Positions 1 through 8,627 of a DNA stretch of 64,000 nucleotides are shown in pieces (the stretch's first letter is position 1; every line of letters starts with the position of its first letter). The notes under the pieces are model-generated. The model did not search any database. It saw only the letters and a list, made by a program, of their open reading frames with translations, and was not told the DNA's origin. Source of the stretch: Mesorhizobium sp. WSM3862 (GTDB lineage Bacteria > Pseudomonadota > Alphaproteobacteria > Rhizobiales > Rhizobiaceae); contig NZ_NSGE01000006.1 in assembly GCF_002294985.1 (NCBI RefSeq), positions 124,001-188,000 on the forward strand, in the 5' to 3' direction. Both the position numbers and the translations under genes were made by a program.

Positions 1-990
1 AAACGGCCCCTCGTCGTCATCACGCGCAAGCTGCCCGATCCGGTGGAGACCCGCATGCGCGAACTGTTCGACGCGCGCCTCAATGTCGAGGACCGGCCGA
101 TGACCCAGCCGGAGCTGGTTGCGGCGGTCAAGGAAGCCGACGTGCTGGTCCCGACCATCACCGACCACATCGATGCCGCGCTGATCGCCCAGGCCGGCGA
201 GAACCTCAAGCTGATCGCCAATTTCGGCAACGGCGTCGACAAGATTGACGTCTCGGCGGCTGCCAAGAAAGGCATCACCGTCACCAACACGCCGAACGTG
301 CTTACCGAAGACACCGCCGACATGACTATGGCGCTGATGCTCGCCGTGCCGCGCAGGCTGGCCGAAGGCGCCAACGTGCTCACCGGCGAGAAGAAATGGG
401 CCGGCTGGTCCCCGACCTGGATGCTCGGCCGCCGCATCTGGGGCAAGCGCCTGGGCATTGTCGGCATGGGCCGTATCGGCACGGCGGTCGCCAGGCGCGC
501 CAAGGCGTTCGGTCTGTCCATCCACTACCACAACCGCCACCGCGTGCTGCCGGCGGTCGAGGACGAATTGGAAGCGACCTATTGGGAAAGCCTCGACCAG
601 ATGCTCGCCCGGATGGATATCATCTCGGTCAACTGCCCGTCGACGCCGGCGACCTTTCATCTGCTGTCGGCCCGGCGGCTGGCGCTGATGCAGCCGGCGG
701 CCTACATCGTCAACACAGCGCGGGGCGACATCATCGACGAAGAGTCGATGATCAAACTCATCCAGGACGGCAAGATCGCCGGCGCCGGCCTCGACGTCTA
801 CGAGCACGAGCCGGCGCTGAACAGCAAGCTGTTGAAGCTCGCCCACAAGGGCAAGGTCGTTCTGTTGCCGCATATGGGCTCGGCGACGCTCGAAGGCCGC
901 ATCGACATGGGCGAGAAGGTGATCATCAACATTCGCGCCTTCTTCGACGGCCATCGCCCGCCGGACCGTGTGTTGCCGCTCAGGACCTGA
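1..990 (+). CDS. D-2-hydroxyacid dehydrogenase (glyoxylate/hydroxypyruvate reductase type), 5' end missing
   Basis: The reading frame is open from the first base, so the start lies outside the window; 329 residues are visible. The protein belongs to the NAD(P)-dependent D-2-hydroxyacid dehydrogenase family, which reduces glyoxylate, hydroxypyruvate or similar 2-oxoacids. Visible marks are NFGNGVDKIDV near residue 76, the nucleotide-binding GMGRIG at 155-160, the NTARGDIID segment with the substrate-binding Arg near 240, GLDVYEHEP with the catalytic Glu, and LLPHMGSAT with the catalytic His. All three catalytic positions are intact. The exact substrate cannot be told from sequence. The gene converges on the minus-strand aconitase X small subunit with a 14-bp gap. 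Confidence 0.9.
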   Translation, partial: KRPLVVITRKLPDPVETRMRELFDARLNVEDRPMTQPELVAAVKEADVLVPTITDHIDAALIAQAGENLKLIANFGNGVDKIDVSAAAKKGITVTNTPNVLTEDTADMTMALMLAVPRRLAEGANVLTGEKKWAGWSPTWMLGRRIWGKRLGIVGMGRIGTAVARRAKAFGLSIHYHNRHRVLPAVEDELEATYWESLDQMLARMDIISVNCPSTPATFHLLSARRLALMQPAAYIVNTARGDIIDEESMIKLIQDGKIAGAGLDVYEHEPALNSKLLKLAHKGKVVLLPHMGSATLEGRIDMGEKVIINIRAFFDGHRPPDRVLPLRT

Positions 991-1004
991 AAACCACGAT
1001 TTGT

Positions 1005-1418
1005 TCAGGCGGCGACGCTCACGGCGCCGTCGTCGTCGACTTTGACGGTGCTTCCGCGATAGGCGTCGAACACACCGCGTCCGAGCCGCACCGCCATAGG
1101 CGTTTCCCAGCCCATTTCGCGCGCGACGATCAGGCCGAGCAGAAGAATGGCGTCCGGCTCGTGCAGGATAAGGGCTGCCGGCCCGCGGCCGTTGTGGACC
1201 AGTTCCATCAGCACTGCCGAAGCCGACGAGGAGCCGATGGTGCCCGGCAGGAACAGCACCCGGCCGGAAATCACCTCGCCATGCTGCGGGTGGCGGACAT
1301 CGGCGATGCGCCCTGTCTTCGGGTCGACGCCGCCCCAGAAGCTGATCGGCGCCGTCAGCACCAGCGCTTCGCCTTTACCGGCCTTGCCCCGTACCAATAT
1401 CTCCGCGGCGGCGCTCAT
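1005..1418 (-). CDS. Aconitase X small (swivel) subunit, DUF126 type
   Basis: This 137-residue protein is the swivelling domain of aconitase X, the part that carries the phosphohydrolase-like fold of aconitases. It works with the large subunit encoded just upstream. The segment GTIGSSSASAVLMEL is the typical Ser-rich loop of DUF126, and ISFWGGVDPKTG precedes it. The start is the ATG at 1418, which overlaps the large-subunit stop as ATGA, so the two are translationally coupled; longer frames upstream lie inside the large subunit gene. Bacterial two-subunit AcnX enzymes have been characterised as cis-3-hydroxy-L-proline dehydratases. That activity is inferred here from family only. Confidence 0.85.
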   Translation of the reverse strand: MSAAAEILVRGKAGKGEALVLTAPISFWGGVDPKTGRIADVRHPQHGEVISGRVLFLPGTIGSSSASAVLMELVHNGRGPAALILHEPDAILLLGLIVAREMGWETPMAVRLGRGVFDAYRGSTVKVDDDGAVSVAA

Positions 1419-2668
1419 GCGGCGAGGTCCGTGAAGCGCGGCTTGCCGGCGACCGCGCTTTCGACGCAATCGGCGAGCGAGGCATAGAGCACCGCATAGC
1501 CGGTGTTGCCTGGAGCGTAATGCGCGAACTTGCCCGAATTGGTCATCAGCACGCCGCCGGAAAGTTCCGGCATGATCGGCGTCACCACCACGCATGTGTC
1601 GGCAACGATGACGACGCCGCTTCCTTCGAGCCTCTTCCGCCGGCCGTCCTGCTCCAGGAAGGCAAGCACATGACGGCCGGTGCAGGCATAGATCGGCACG
1701 GCGAGCCGTCTTCCGGCAATCAGCCGCTCCAGCATCTCGAACTCGGCAAAGGACAGATGCGGGCTGCCAATGGCGACCGCATCGATGGTTTTCGGCACCG
1801 CCGCCGTCGACAGGCCGGCGCGAGCCTTCGCCGCCATCTGCGGCGTGACGTGGATCACCGCCTCCGGTTCAGGCTCGGCCAGAATGGTTTCGACGTTCGG
1901 CGCCTCTGGCGTGACGCCAGCAATGTGGAACAGCCCGACCGCGCCGGAGGAAGCGGCAGCGGCGCCGAAGGCCTTTAGCGCGTCGTCGCCGGGATGGTTG
2001 GCGATGCCGGCGACGACGCCGATCGTATCCCCGACCTCGCGGCCATAGAGGCTGCCCAGCACCGGCCAGGCGATCTCGGAAGCGAGGAAGGAAGGCGATA
2101 GGCCCGAGACGTCGAACACCAGTCGCGCCCGGCGGTTCTCGGCCCGGTGCAGGCCATAATCGGGTGCGCGGCCGGTGATGGCGCAGGCGATGTCGAGGAA
2201 ATCGCCGTAGCGGTTGGTGCGGGCGCCCAGCACCGAGTTGCAGAACACCACCGCATTGGACTCGCCCCAGGCGACATCGCTGCCCTGTGCCGGCCTGTGC
2301 CCGGCCTGATAGGGCGCGCAGGTCCAGCTTTGCTCGCAGCCGAGCTTGCGATAGGCATCCATCATCCGCCGCGCCATGCCGCGCTGCGGCTCTTCCAGGC
2401 GAATGCGCGAGCAGCCCGTCAGGTCGAGCGCCCCGACATTGAGCGTCGAGCGCACTGCGATCCTGGCGCCGCCTTCGACCAGCCGCTCGGCGAACAGCGT
2501 GCCGGAATCGCCATGATAGAGCGCGCCGTCGATATGCGCCGAACAGATCGGGATCAGCCGTGGCGCGCCGAGCAGGCGCGCGCTCTCGGCGACGATGCGC
2601 ATCGCCATTCCCGCGCCGTCCTTACCGGCGGCGGTTGCCTGTTCCTCCGGGCTGAGCGCGAGGCTCAA
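1415..2668 (-). CDS. Aconitase X catalytic (large) subunit, DUF521; putative cis-3-hydroxy-L-proline dehydratase
   Basis: The product (417 aa) is the catalytic subunit of aconitase X, an iron-sulfur hydro-lyase. Segments seen include CSAHIDGALYHGDSGTLFAE near residue 42, the Cys-containing LTGCSRIRL near 83, ESNAVVFCNSVLGARTNRYG near 136-155 and GCEQSWTCAPY, typical of DUF521. The predicted reaction, from characterised bacterial relatives, is dehydration of a 3-hydroxyproline isomer. The start appears to be TTG at 2668, overlapping the stop of the preceding acetyltransferase as TTGA; no upstream ATG is available without entering that gene, though Met21 (MAMRI) is an alternative. It sits in an operon moeB-like, GNAT, AcnX large, AcnX small. 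Confidence 0.85.
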   Translation of the reverse strand: MSLALSPEEQATAAGKDGAGMAMRIVAESARLLGAPRLIPICSAHIDGALYHGDSGTLFAERLVEGGARIAVRSTLNVGALDLTGCSRIRLEEPQRGMARRMMDAYRKLGCEQSWTCAPYQAGHRPAQGSDVAWGESNAVVFCNSVLGARTNRYGDFLDIACAITGRAPDYGLHRAENRRARLVFDVSGLSPSFLASEIAWPVLGSLYGREVGDTIGVVAGIANHPGDDALKAFGAAAASSGAVGLFHIAGVTPEAPNVETILAEPEPEAVIHVTPQMAAKARAGLSTAAVPKTIDAVAIGSPHLSFAEFEMLERLIAGRRLAVPIYACTGRHVLAFLEQDGRRKRLEGSGVVIVADTCVVVTPIMPELSGGVLMTNSGKFAHYAPGNTGYAVLYASLADCVESAVAGKPRFTDLAA

Positions 2669-3153
2669 GACAGCACCTTGCGCATGGTGATCGAGGTCGG
2701 CCTGTCGTAGCCCGCATGCGCGGTGCGCCCGGTCTCGCGAAAGCCGAGCCGGAGGAAGGCCGCGTGGTTCGCCGTAAGCTCGATACGCGTCTGCAGCTCA
2801 AGGGCCTGCTTGCCGCGTCGGTGGGCAAGATCGTCGACGGCCTGCATCAGCCGTCCGCCTATGCCTCGCCCCTGAAGGCCAGGCTCGACGGCAAGCTTGC
2901 CGACATAGAAATCGTCTGCCCTCTCCATCGCAAAGACGCAGCCGACGATCCGGCCGTTCTCCATGGCCAGGAACGGCGTTTCTTGCCCGGCCTTGCTCTT
3001 GAGGTTTTCGGGTGTGAGCTGATGCGCCGAGGATGGCGGGTCGATGACGCCGTCCATATAGGCGAAGGCGCGCCGGATCAGCGCCAGCAATTCGTCCCAC
3101 TGCGCGAAGTCCGGCGGAAGCTCGCTGACGAGGAGAGTGGCCGTCTGATCCAT
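2665..3153 (-). CDS. GNAT-family N-acetyltransferase
   Basis: This 162-residue protein has the GNAT fold. The acetyl-CoA-binding motif A is KLAVEPGLQGRGIGGRLM (about residues 86-103) with the consensus Q/RxxGxG/A loop, and motif B is seen at NHAAFLRLGFRETGR. The substrate is unknown. It lies 4 bp after the MoeB-like gene and its stop overlaps the TTG start of the AcnX large subunit, so all four genes are probably one transcript. No signal peptide or membrane segment is visible. A role in modifying an amino acid handled by the AcnX pair is possible but is only inference from context. Confidence 0.85.
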   Translation of the reverse strand: MDQTATLLVSELPPDFAQWDELLALIRRAFAYMDGVIDPPSSAHQLTPENLKSKAGQETPFLAMENGRIVGCVFAMERADDFYVGKLAVEPGLQGRGIGGRLMQAVDDLAHRRGKQALELQTRIELTANHAAFLRLGFRETGRTAHAGYDRPTSITMRKVLS

Positions 3154-3157
3154 GCGT

Positions 3158-3913
3158 TCAGAGTGCCTTGTAGCGGACGGTGTCGAAACGGGCGGTCAGC
3201 CCGTCGTAAAGCAGCAGCCGGCCGACCAGCGGCTCGCCGATGCCGGCGATCAGCTTGATCGCCTCCATCGCCTCCAGCGTGCCGACGACGCCCGTCAGCG
3301 CGCCGACGATGCCGGCAACGGCGCAGGATGGCACCAGCCCTTCGGGCGGCGCTTCCGGAAAAAGGTCGCGGTAGCCTGGATTGCGCTGGCCATCGGCGCC
3401 CGTTTCAAATGGCTTCAGCACCGTCACCGAGCCGTCGAAGCGGCCGACGGCGGCAGTGACCAGGGGCTTCTTTTCCTGGGCGCAGGCATCGGCCAGAGCA
3501 TAGCGTGTCTCGAAATTGTCGGAGCCGTCGACCACGATATCGTATTGGGCGACGAGGGCAGGGGCATTTTGCTCGGTCAGCCTGAGGCGATGCAGTTCCA
3601 CCCTGACATTGGGGTTGATGCGCATGATCGCCGCCGAAGCGCTGTCGGTCTTCGCCATGCCAATAGTATCGCTGCCATGGATCACCTGCCGCTGCAGGTT
3701 GGACAAGGAGACATCATCGTCGTCGACGATGCCGAGCGTGCCGACGCCGGCCGCGGCGAGATATTCGAGCACAGGCGCCCCAAGCCCGCCGGCGCCGATC
3801 ACCAGCACCCGCGCCCGCTTCAGCTTCTGCTGGCCGGAGCCGCCGATTTCGGGCAGCACGATGTGGCGGGCATAGCGCTCGAGCTCTTCGTCGGTGAGGG
3901 CAGCATTCGTCAT
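3158..3913 (-). CDS. moeB: MoeB/ThiF/HesA-family adenylyltransferase
   Basis: The 251-residue protein is an E1-like adenylyltransferase that activates the C-terminus of a ubiquitin-fold sulfur carrier such as MoaD or ThiS. Visible are ELERYARHIVLPEIGGSGQQ at the N-terminus, the nucleotide loop VIGAGGLGAPVLEYLAAAGV, the LSNLQRQVIHG element with the Arg finger, and DGSDNFETRY. The CxxC zinc pairs of classic MoeB are not obvious and there is no C-terminal rhodanese domain. The start is ATG at 3913 (MTNAALTDEEL), where family similarity begins; a longer frame would reach into the tandem repeat upstream. It is first in the four-gene minus-strand operon. The choice between MoeB and another ThiF-like activator is uncertain. 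Confidence 0.85.
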   Translation of the reverse strand: MTNAALTDEELERYARHIVLPEIGGSGQQKLKRARVLVIGAGGLGAPVLEYLAAAGVGTLGIVDDDDVSLSNLQRQVIHGSDTIGMAKTDSASAAIMRINPNVRVELHRLRLTEQNAPALVAQYDIVVDGSDNFETRYALADACAQEKKPLVTAAVGRFDGSVTVLKPFETGADGQRNPGYRDLFPEAPPEGLVPSCAVAGIVGALTGVVGTLEAMEAIKLIAGIGEPLVGRLLLYDGLTARFDTVRYKAL

Positions 3914-3950
3914 GGCCGGACCATATAGCGGGCAGGAAACCTTGTCATGC

Positions 3951-4080
3951 ACATGCAAAGCGAAGCCTTGTCACTGACATGCAAGGCGAAGCCTTGTCAC
4001 TGACATGCAAGGCGAAGCCTTGTCATGCATATGCAAAGCGAAGCTTTGTCACTCACATGCAAAGCGAAGCCTTGTCCCGC
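3951..4080. repeat. Five-copy 26-bp tandem repeat of small hairpins
   Basis: Five head-to-tail units of 26 bp start at 3951, 3977, 4003, 4029 and 4055, with a degraded part-unit at 3940-3950 and a partial one after 4080. Each unit contains an inverted repeat around a 3-nt loop: CAAGGC-GAA-GCCTTG in units 2 and 3, CAAAGC-GAA-GCTTTG in unit 4, and mixed arms in units 1 and 5 that still pair through G-U in minus-strand RNA. The array fills the gap between the end of recF and the start of the moeB-like gene. Confidence 0.9.
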
Positions 4081-4126
4081 AGCACAAAGCCTTGCTCGTG
4101 CAAGGCGCTTTGAACTCTTCGACAGT

Positions 4127-5287
4127 TCAGCCGGTCGGGCCGACGCTGCCGTGATCGACCGTCAGGAATTGCGCCCGCCCGGCAAGGCTGGAAAACAGCG
4201 CCGCGTCGGTGCCGGTCATGAAGGCCTGGCAGTTGAGCTCTTCGAGGATGGAAAACAGCGCAGCGCGCCGGCCGCTGTCGAGATGCGCGGCGATCTCGTC
4301 GAGCAACAGGATCGGCGTCAGGCCCGACATCTCGCCGGTCAGCCGCGCATGCGACAGCACGATGCCGACAAGCAGCGCCTTCTGCTCGCCGGTCGAGCAC
4401 AATTCGGCCGGCATCGACTTCGGCCGGTGACGGACTGCGAGGTCGGAGCGGTGCGGACCGTCGAGCGTGCGACCAGCGGCGCGATCGCGCTCGCGGCCAT
4501 TGGCGAGTATGGCGCGGAATCGCTCCTCGACGTCGACTGCCGGTGTGACCGCGATTTCGCTTTCCAATTCGCCGGCGAGGCTGATGTCGGCCTGCGGAAA
4601 CGGGCCGCTGCCCGGCAGCTTGTCGATCATGGCCGCAAGCAGTCGCACCAGCTCGGCCCTGGCCGCCGCGATCGCCACCCCGGTTTCGGCCATCTGCATC
4701 TCGATCGCGTCGAGCCAGCCGCTGTCGCGCGAGCCTTCCGTAAGCAAACGGTTACGGCCACGCATCGCCTTCTCGTAATCGAGCGCGCGCTGCCCGTGGC
4801 CGGGGTCGATCGCCAGCACCAGCCGGTCGAGGAAGCGGCGGCGGTCGGCGGCCGGCCCTGGAAACAGCCCGTCCATCGCCGGCGTCAGCCAGACGACCCG
4901 CAGCCATTCGAGCATATCCTCGGCCGATTTTGCCGTCGCGCCGTTGATGCGCACGCGCCTGCCGCCTTCCGCGGCACCATCGCCGCCGGCAATGCCGGTG
5001 CCGATTTCGACCTGACCTTCCGGTCCTTCGATGCGCGCATGCAAGGCAAAGCCGCCATCGCCGCCCTCGCGGGCGACGTCGGCGTAAGGCGCGCGGCGCA
5101 GCCCGCGCCCCGGCGTCAGCAGCGAGACTGCTTCGAGCAGATTGGTCTTGCCGGCGCCATTGTCGCCGGACAGCACGACAGCGCCGGGGCCGAGATCAAG
5201 CGAAAGTCCCGCATAGTTGCGAAAATTTGTAAGTGTAAGCTTACTTATATAGCTCTGCTGCCGAAGCTGTTTGGCGTCCGAGGTCAC
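4127..5287 (-). CDS. recF: DNA replication and repair protein RecF
   Basis: RecF (386 aa) is an SMC-like ATPase that, with RecO and RecR, loads RecA on gapped DNA. Visible are LTLTNFRNYAGLSLDLGPG at the N-terminus, the Walker A loop GDNGAGKTN at residues 41-49, the ABC signature-like STGEQKALLVGI, and Walker B ILLLDEIAAHLD. Length and motif order match the family. It follows dnaN on the minus strand with an 87-bp gap that holds a palindromic repeat, in the conserved dnaA-dnaN-recF order. The start at 5287 (MTSDAKQLRQQSYISKL) leaves a short leader before the conserved beta-strand; the internal start options are less likely. Confidence 0.95.
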   Translation of the reverse strand: MTSDAKQLRQQSYISKLTLTNFRNYAGLSLDLGPGAVVLSGDNGAGKTNLLEAVSLLTPGRGLRRAPYADVAREGGDGGFALHARIEGPEGQVEIGTGIAGGDGAAEGGRRVRINGATAKSAEDMLEWLRVVWLTPAMDGLFPGPAADRRRFLDRLVLAIDPGHGQRALDYEKAMRGRNRLLTEGSRDSGWLDAIEMQMAETGVAIAAARAELVRLLAAMIDKLPGSGPFPQADISLAGELESEIAVTPAVDVEERFRAILANGRERDRAAGRTLDGPHRSDLAVRHRPKSMPAELCSTGEQKALLVGIVLSHARLTGEMSGLTPILLLDEIAAHLDSGRRAALFSILEELNCQAFMTGTDAALFSSLAGRAQFLTVDHGSVGPTG

Positions 5288-5305
5288 GGCGACATGTGAG
5301 GCCTG

Positions 5306-5355
5306 CTAGAGCAATTCCAGGAAAAGTGCATAGCGGTTTTCCGTCCGGAATTGCG
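5306..5355. repeat. Dispersed palindromic repeat, copy 1 (dnaN-recF gap)
   Basis: The element starts CTAGAGCAATTCC and ends GGAATTGCG. Its outer arms GCAATTCC/GGAATTGC and inner arms GGAAAA/TTTTCC make a nested hairpin. The same core occurs at 22895-22940 and 25143-25184. It resembles the short intergenic mosaic elements common in rhizobial genomes. Confidence 0.9.
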
Positions 5356-5374
5356 TCAACAAAAGAGACAAAGC

Positions 5375-6493
5375 CTAGACCCGCATCGGCATCAGCACGT
5401 AGAGCGCGGTCTCGTCGGCCATGTCGTGGATCAGCGTCGGAGACCCGGCATCCGCCAGCATGAACTTGGCTTCCGAACCGGTGAGCTGGGCGGCGACATC
5501 GAGCAGATATTTGGCGTTGAAGCCGATCTCGATCGGGTCGGACGAGTATTCGGCCGCCAGCTCCTCGGTTGCGCTGCCGGAATCCGGATTGTTGACGGCG
5601 AGCGTGAGCTGGCCGTCATTGATCGACAGTTTCACGGCTCGGCCGCGCTCGGACGAAATGGTCGAGACGCGGTCGACGGCGGCGGCAAAGCTCTGGCGGT
5701 CGATAACCAGCTTCTTGTCATTGCCGGTCGGGATGACGCGCTGATAATCGGGGAAGGTGCCGTCGATCAGCTTGGAGGTCAGGATGACGCTGCCGATGGT
5801 GAAACGGATCTTGGTATCCGATAGCTCCGTCGTCACCGCGATATCCGGGTCGTCGACCAGTTTCTGCAGCTCGCTCACCGTCTTGCGCGGGATGATGATG
5901 CCGGGCATGCCTTCGGAGCCTGCCGGCGCGTCGATCTCGGCGCGCGCCAGTCGGTGCCCGTCGGTCGCGACCGAGCGCAGCTTCAGCTTGCCGCCCGCCT
6001 CATGCGTGTGCAGGAAGATGCCGTTGAGATAGTAGCGCGTCTCTTCGGTCGAGATCGCGAACTGCGTCTTCTCGATCAGGCCCTTGAGCGCCACCGAATC
6101 GAGCCGGAAGATGTGCGAGAAGGAGCCGGCTGAAAGCTCCGGGAAATCGGACTGCGGCAAGCACTGCAGGCGGAAGCTGGAGCGCCCGGACGTGACGGTC
6201 ATCGCGTTGCCGTCCTCGTCGGTCTTCAGCATCACCTCGGCGCCGTCGGCCAGCTTGCGCACGATGTCGTAGAGCAGATGCGCCGGAACCGTCGTCGCGC
6301 CGCCGCGCTCGACCTTGGCCGGCGTGGCTTCGGTCACTTCAAGGTCGAGGTCGGTGGCCTTCATTTCCAGGCTGGCGCCCTCGGCGCTGAGCAGCACATT
6401 CGACAGGATCGGGATGGTGTTGCGCCGCTCCACCACGCGATGGACGTGGTTGAGGGACTTCAGGAGATTGGATCGTTCCAGGATAACACGCAT
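5375..6493 (-). CDS. dnaN: DNA polymerase III subunit beta (sliding clamp)
   Basis: The 372-residue product is the beta clamp, a ring-shaped dimer that tethers the replicative polymerase to DNA. It begins MRVILERSNLLKSLNHVHRV, and the three repeated clamp domains each span roughly 120 residues; RVSTISSERGRAVKLS and the C-terminal YVLMPMRV are characteristic. The start chosen is ATG at 6493 rather than a frame seven codons longer, because family proteins begin at this Met. It lies 175 bp after dnaA, past a strong hairpin. Its stop codon lies just beyond copy 1 of the dispersed palindromic repeat. Confidence 0.97.
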   Translation of the reverse strand: MRVILERSNLLKSLNHVHRVVERRNTIPILSNVLLSAEGASLEMKATDLDLEVTEATPAKVERGGATTVPAHLLYDIVRKLADGAEVMLKTDEDGNAMTVTSGRSSFRLQCLPQSDFPELSAGSFSHIFRLDSVALKGLIEKTQFAISTEETRYYLNGIFLHTHEAGGKLKLRSVATDGHRLARAEIDAPAGSEGMPGIIIPRKTVSELQKLVDDPDIAVTTELSDTKIRFTIGSVILTSKLIDGTFPDYQRVIPTGNDKKLVIDRQSFAAAVDRVSTISSERGRAVKLSINDGQLTLAVNNPDSGSATEELAAEYSSDPIEIGFNAKYLLDVAAQLTGSEAKFMLADAGSPTLIHDMADETALYVLMPMRV

Positions 6494-6605
6494 GACGAAA
6501 CAGGCTCGCTTCAATGAATGAACGGGTCACCGGGCGGCGGCGCCCCGCAAAAGCTCCGAAAAGCTCAGAATCTATGTAAGCTGACAGTAAAAACCCTGCA
6601 AACGC

Positions 6606-6643
6606 AAGCCCGCGGCACCGGTTCCAGCCGGTTGCGCGGGCTT
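6606..6643 (-). terminator. Strong stem-loop between dnaA and dnaN
   Basis: AAGCCCGCG (6606-6614) pairs with CGCGGGCTT (6635-6643), and the inner ACCGG/CCGGT extends the stem. It lies 26 bp beyond the dnaA stop on the minus strand. The T-run on that strand is about 15 nt further on, so it may attenuate rather than fully stop transcription into dnaN. Confidence 0.65.
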
Positions 6644-6668
6644 TCTGGGGATAAAGCGGGCTAAGCGC

Positions 6669-8213
6669 TCAGGCCTGCTCGTTGATCAGCCTTCTGAGCA
6701 GTTCGAGTTCCTGTGCCAGCGTGTTGTCGGCGCCGGAAAGATCCTCGATCTTGCGCACGGCGTGCAGGACCGTCGTGTGATCGCGGCCGCCGAAACGGCG
6801 TCCGATCTCCGGCAGCGAGCGCGGCGTCATCACCTTGGAGAGATACATCGCTACCTGCCGCGGTTTGACGATGGTGCGCGTGCGGCGGTTTGAGAGCAGT
6901 TCCGTCTTCGAAACGTTATAGTGGCGCGCCACGATGCGCTGGATGTCCTCGATACGCACCCGCTTCGGCTCGCCCGAGCGGTAGATATGGCCGAGGATCT
7001 CGTCGATGCGGTCGATAGTGATCTGCGGCTCGAAGGACTGGCGAAACAGCAGCTGGTTGAAGGCCCCTTCGAGCTCGCGCCCGCTGCCCGTCACCGTTCT
7101 GGCGACGTGATCGAGGATCTCATCCGAAATGTCGAGCGAGGTATCGTCGATCTTGGCGGTGGCAAGGCGCAGCTTCAGCATGCCGAGGCGCATGCCGAAA
7201 TCCGGTGCCGACATTTCGAGCGCCACGCCGCCGTTGAGGCGCGAGCGCACCCGCGGCTCCAGCGACTCCAGTTCAGACGGCGGCCGGTCGGCGGCGACCA
7301 CCACCTGCTTGGCGCTGTCGAGCAGCATGTTGATGAGATGGCAGAACTCGTGCTGGATCGACTTGCCCTGCAGGAACTGCATGTCGTCGATGATCAGCAG
7401 ATCGATGTCGCGCAGCTGCTCCTTCAGCGTCAGCGCATTGTTGTCGCGGATCGCGGTGGCGAAGCGCCACATGAAATATTCCGCCGTCAGGTAGACCACG
7501 CGCGATTTCGGATTGTGCCGCAGCGATTCCGCCGCGATCGCCTGCAGCAGATGCGTCTTGCCCAGGCCGACGGTCGCATGGAGAAAGAGCGGGTTGAAGC
7601 GCACCGCGCTCGACTGCGATTCCGCCACCGCCTTGGCCGCCGCGAAAGCAACACGGTTCGAAGGCCCTTCGATGAAGGAAGTGAAAGTGTAGCGCGGATC
7701 GAGCGGCGACCCCAGCACATTGTGGCGGAACTCGGTCTCCGCCGGCACGCCCTGGCGGGGCGCCGGCGTCCGCTCCACCCGACCGGCGCTCGCGGTGCCG
7801 GCGGCAAGCGCGGTCTGGGCCTGCTTGGTCATCTTGCGCGCCGGCGCGATCTCCGGCTCGACATTGTTGCGGCCCTGCCGCGTGGCGGTCCGCACGACGA
7901 TCTCGATCTTGAGAAGGTCGGGATCCTCGTGCCTCCACAGTTCGGCGATAAGATCAAGGTAATGGCCGTTGATCCACGACCGCAGGAAGGCCGTCGGTAC
8001 CGAGATGCGGACCATGCCGCGCGACGCCTCGGCAACCTTCATGCGGCCGAACCAGCTCGAATAGACCTCGGCTCCCAGACGCGCCTTCAATTGGGCCTTG
8101 ACCCGCTCGAACTTCTGTTCAGCGTCGCTGGATGCCGCCATGTCGTCCCCTCCGACGATAGTTGCTGGGAATGGGAGTTCGCCCGCAATCTCCCCTTCGA
8201 TGCCGCTCTGCAT
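6669..8213 (-). CDS. dnaA: Chromosomal replication initiator protein DnaA
   Basis: DnaA (514 aa from the chosen start) is the AAA+ initiator that binds DnaA boxes and opens the origin. Domain I is recognised at EQKFERVKAQLKARLGAEVY. Domain III carries GLGKTHLLQA near residue 215, the Walker B DLLIIDDMQFLQGK and LNGGVALEM. Domain IV ends with the DnaA signature SLPEIGRRFGGRDHTTVLHA. The start at 8213 (MQSGIEGE) was chosen because the upstream in-frame extension to 8339 is low-complexity and unlike family N-termini; Met22 (MAASSDAEQ) is a second option. Domain II is short. An 837-bp gap with candidate regulatory sites lies upstream. Confidence 0.95.
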   Translation of the reverse strand: MQSGIEGEIAGELPFPATIVGGDDMAASSDAEQKFERVKAQLKARLGAEVYSSWFGRMKVAEASRGMVRISVPTAFLRSWINGHYLDLIAELWRHEDPDLLKIEIVVRTATRQGRNNVEPEIAPARKMTKQAQTALAAGTASAGRVERTPAPRQGVPAETEFRHNVLGSPLDPRYTFTSFIEGPSNRVAFAAAKAVAESQSSAVRFNPLFLHATVGLGKTHLLQAIAAESLRHNPKSRVVYLTAEYFMWRFATAIRDNNALTLKEQLRDIDLLIIDDMQFLQGKSIQHEFCHLINMLLDSAKQVVVAADRPPSELESLEPRVRSRLNGGVALEMSAPDFGMRLGMLKLRLATAKIDDTSLDISDEILDHVARTVTGSGRELEGAFNQLLFRQSFEPQITIDRIDEILGHIYRSGEPKRVRIEDIQRIVARHYNVSKTELLSNRRTRTIVKPRQVAMYLSKVMTPRSLPEIGRRFGGRDHTTVLHAVRKIEDLSGADNTLAQELELLRRLINEQA

Positions 8214-8611
8214 GATCAAGTTCCTTGTCTCTCGTACCCTTTTTCCGCCGGGAGTGCGCCTCCTGCACCCTGGGTCCGGCGACGTTTTTCGCTGCGCCTC
8301 TATCGCCGCCGCCGGCGATATCGTTGCAACGTTGCGCAAGGGACCTCTGCCGGCTCTCGCAAGCCGGCTTGATCATGCCAAGACAATACAACACCGCCCG
8401 GCGAAAATGCCGGCCCAACGTCGACTGCCATGTACAATTACGCCAGTCCCCTACCCGCACCGAAGAGACAAACCAAGCCGCACGCGGAATTGCTCCGCGT
8501 CATGAATTCCGCCATTTTTTGCTGGCCGATTCAGGCTGGGTTAAGGGCAGGTGCCCGTCCCTTCGATGGATGGACATTACCGAAATCGCTGTGGATAGGG
8601 CAAGGCCACGT

Positions 8612-8627
8612 CTAACGGATTTTTAAC
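8612..8627. promoter_or_regulatory. CtrA-like box upstream of dnaA
   Basis: CTAA-N7-TTAAC differs by one base from the alphaproteobacterial CtrA consensus TTAA-N7-TTAAC. It lies 13 bp from a near-consensus DnaA box, and a GANTC site (8628-8632) follows it directly. A weaker candidate, TTCA-N7-TTAAG, is at 8530-8545. Confidence 0.45.

Noticed and set aside
3951..4080. Possible small CRISPR array.
   Set aside because: Units are directly adjacent with no unique spacers, and no cas gene is present.
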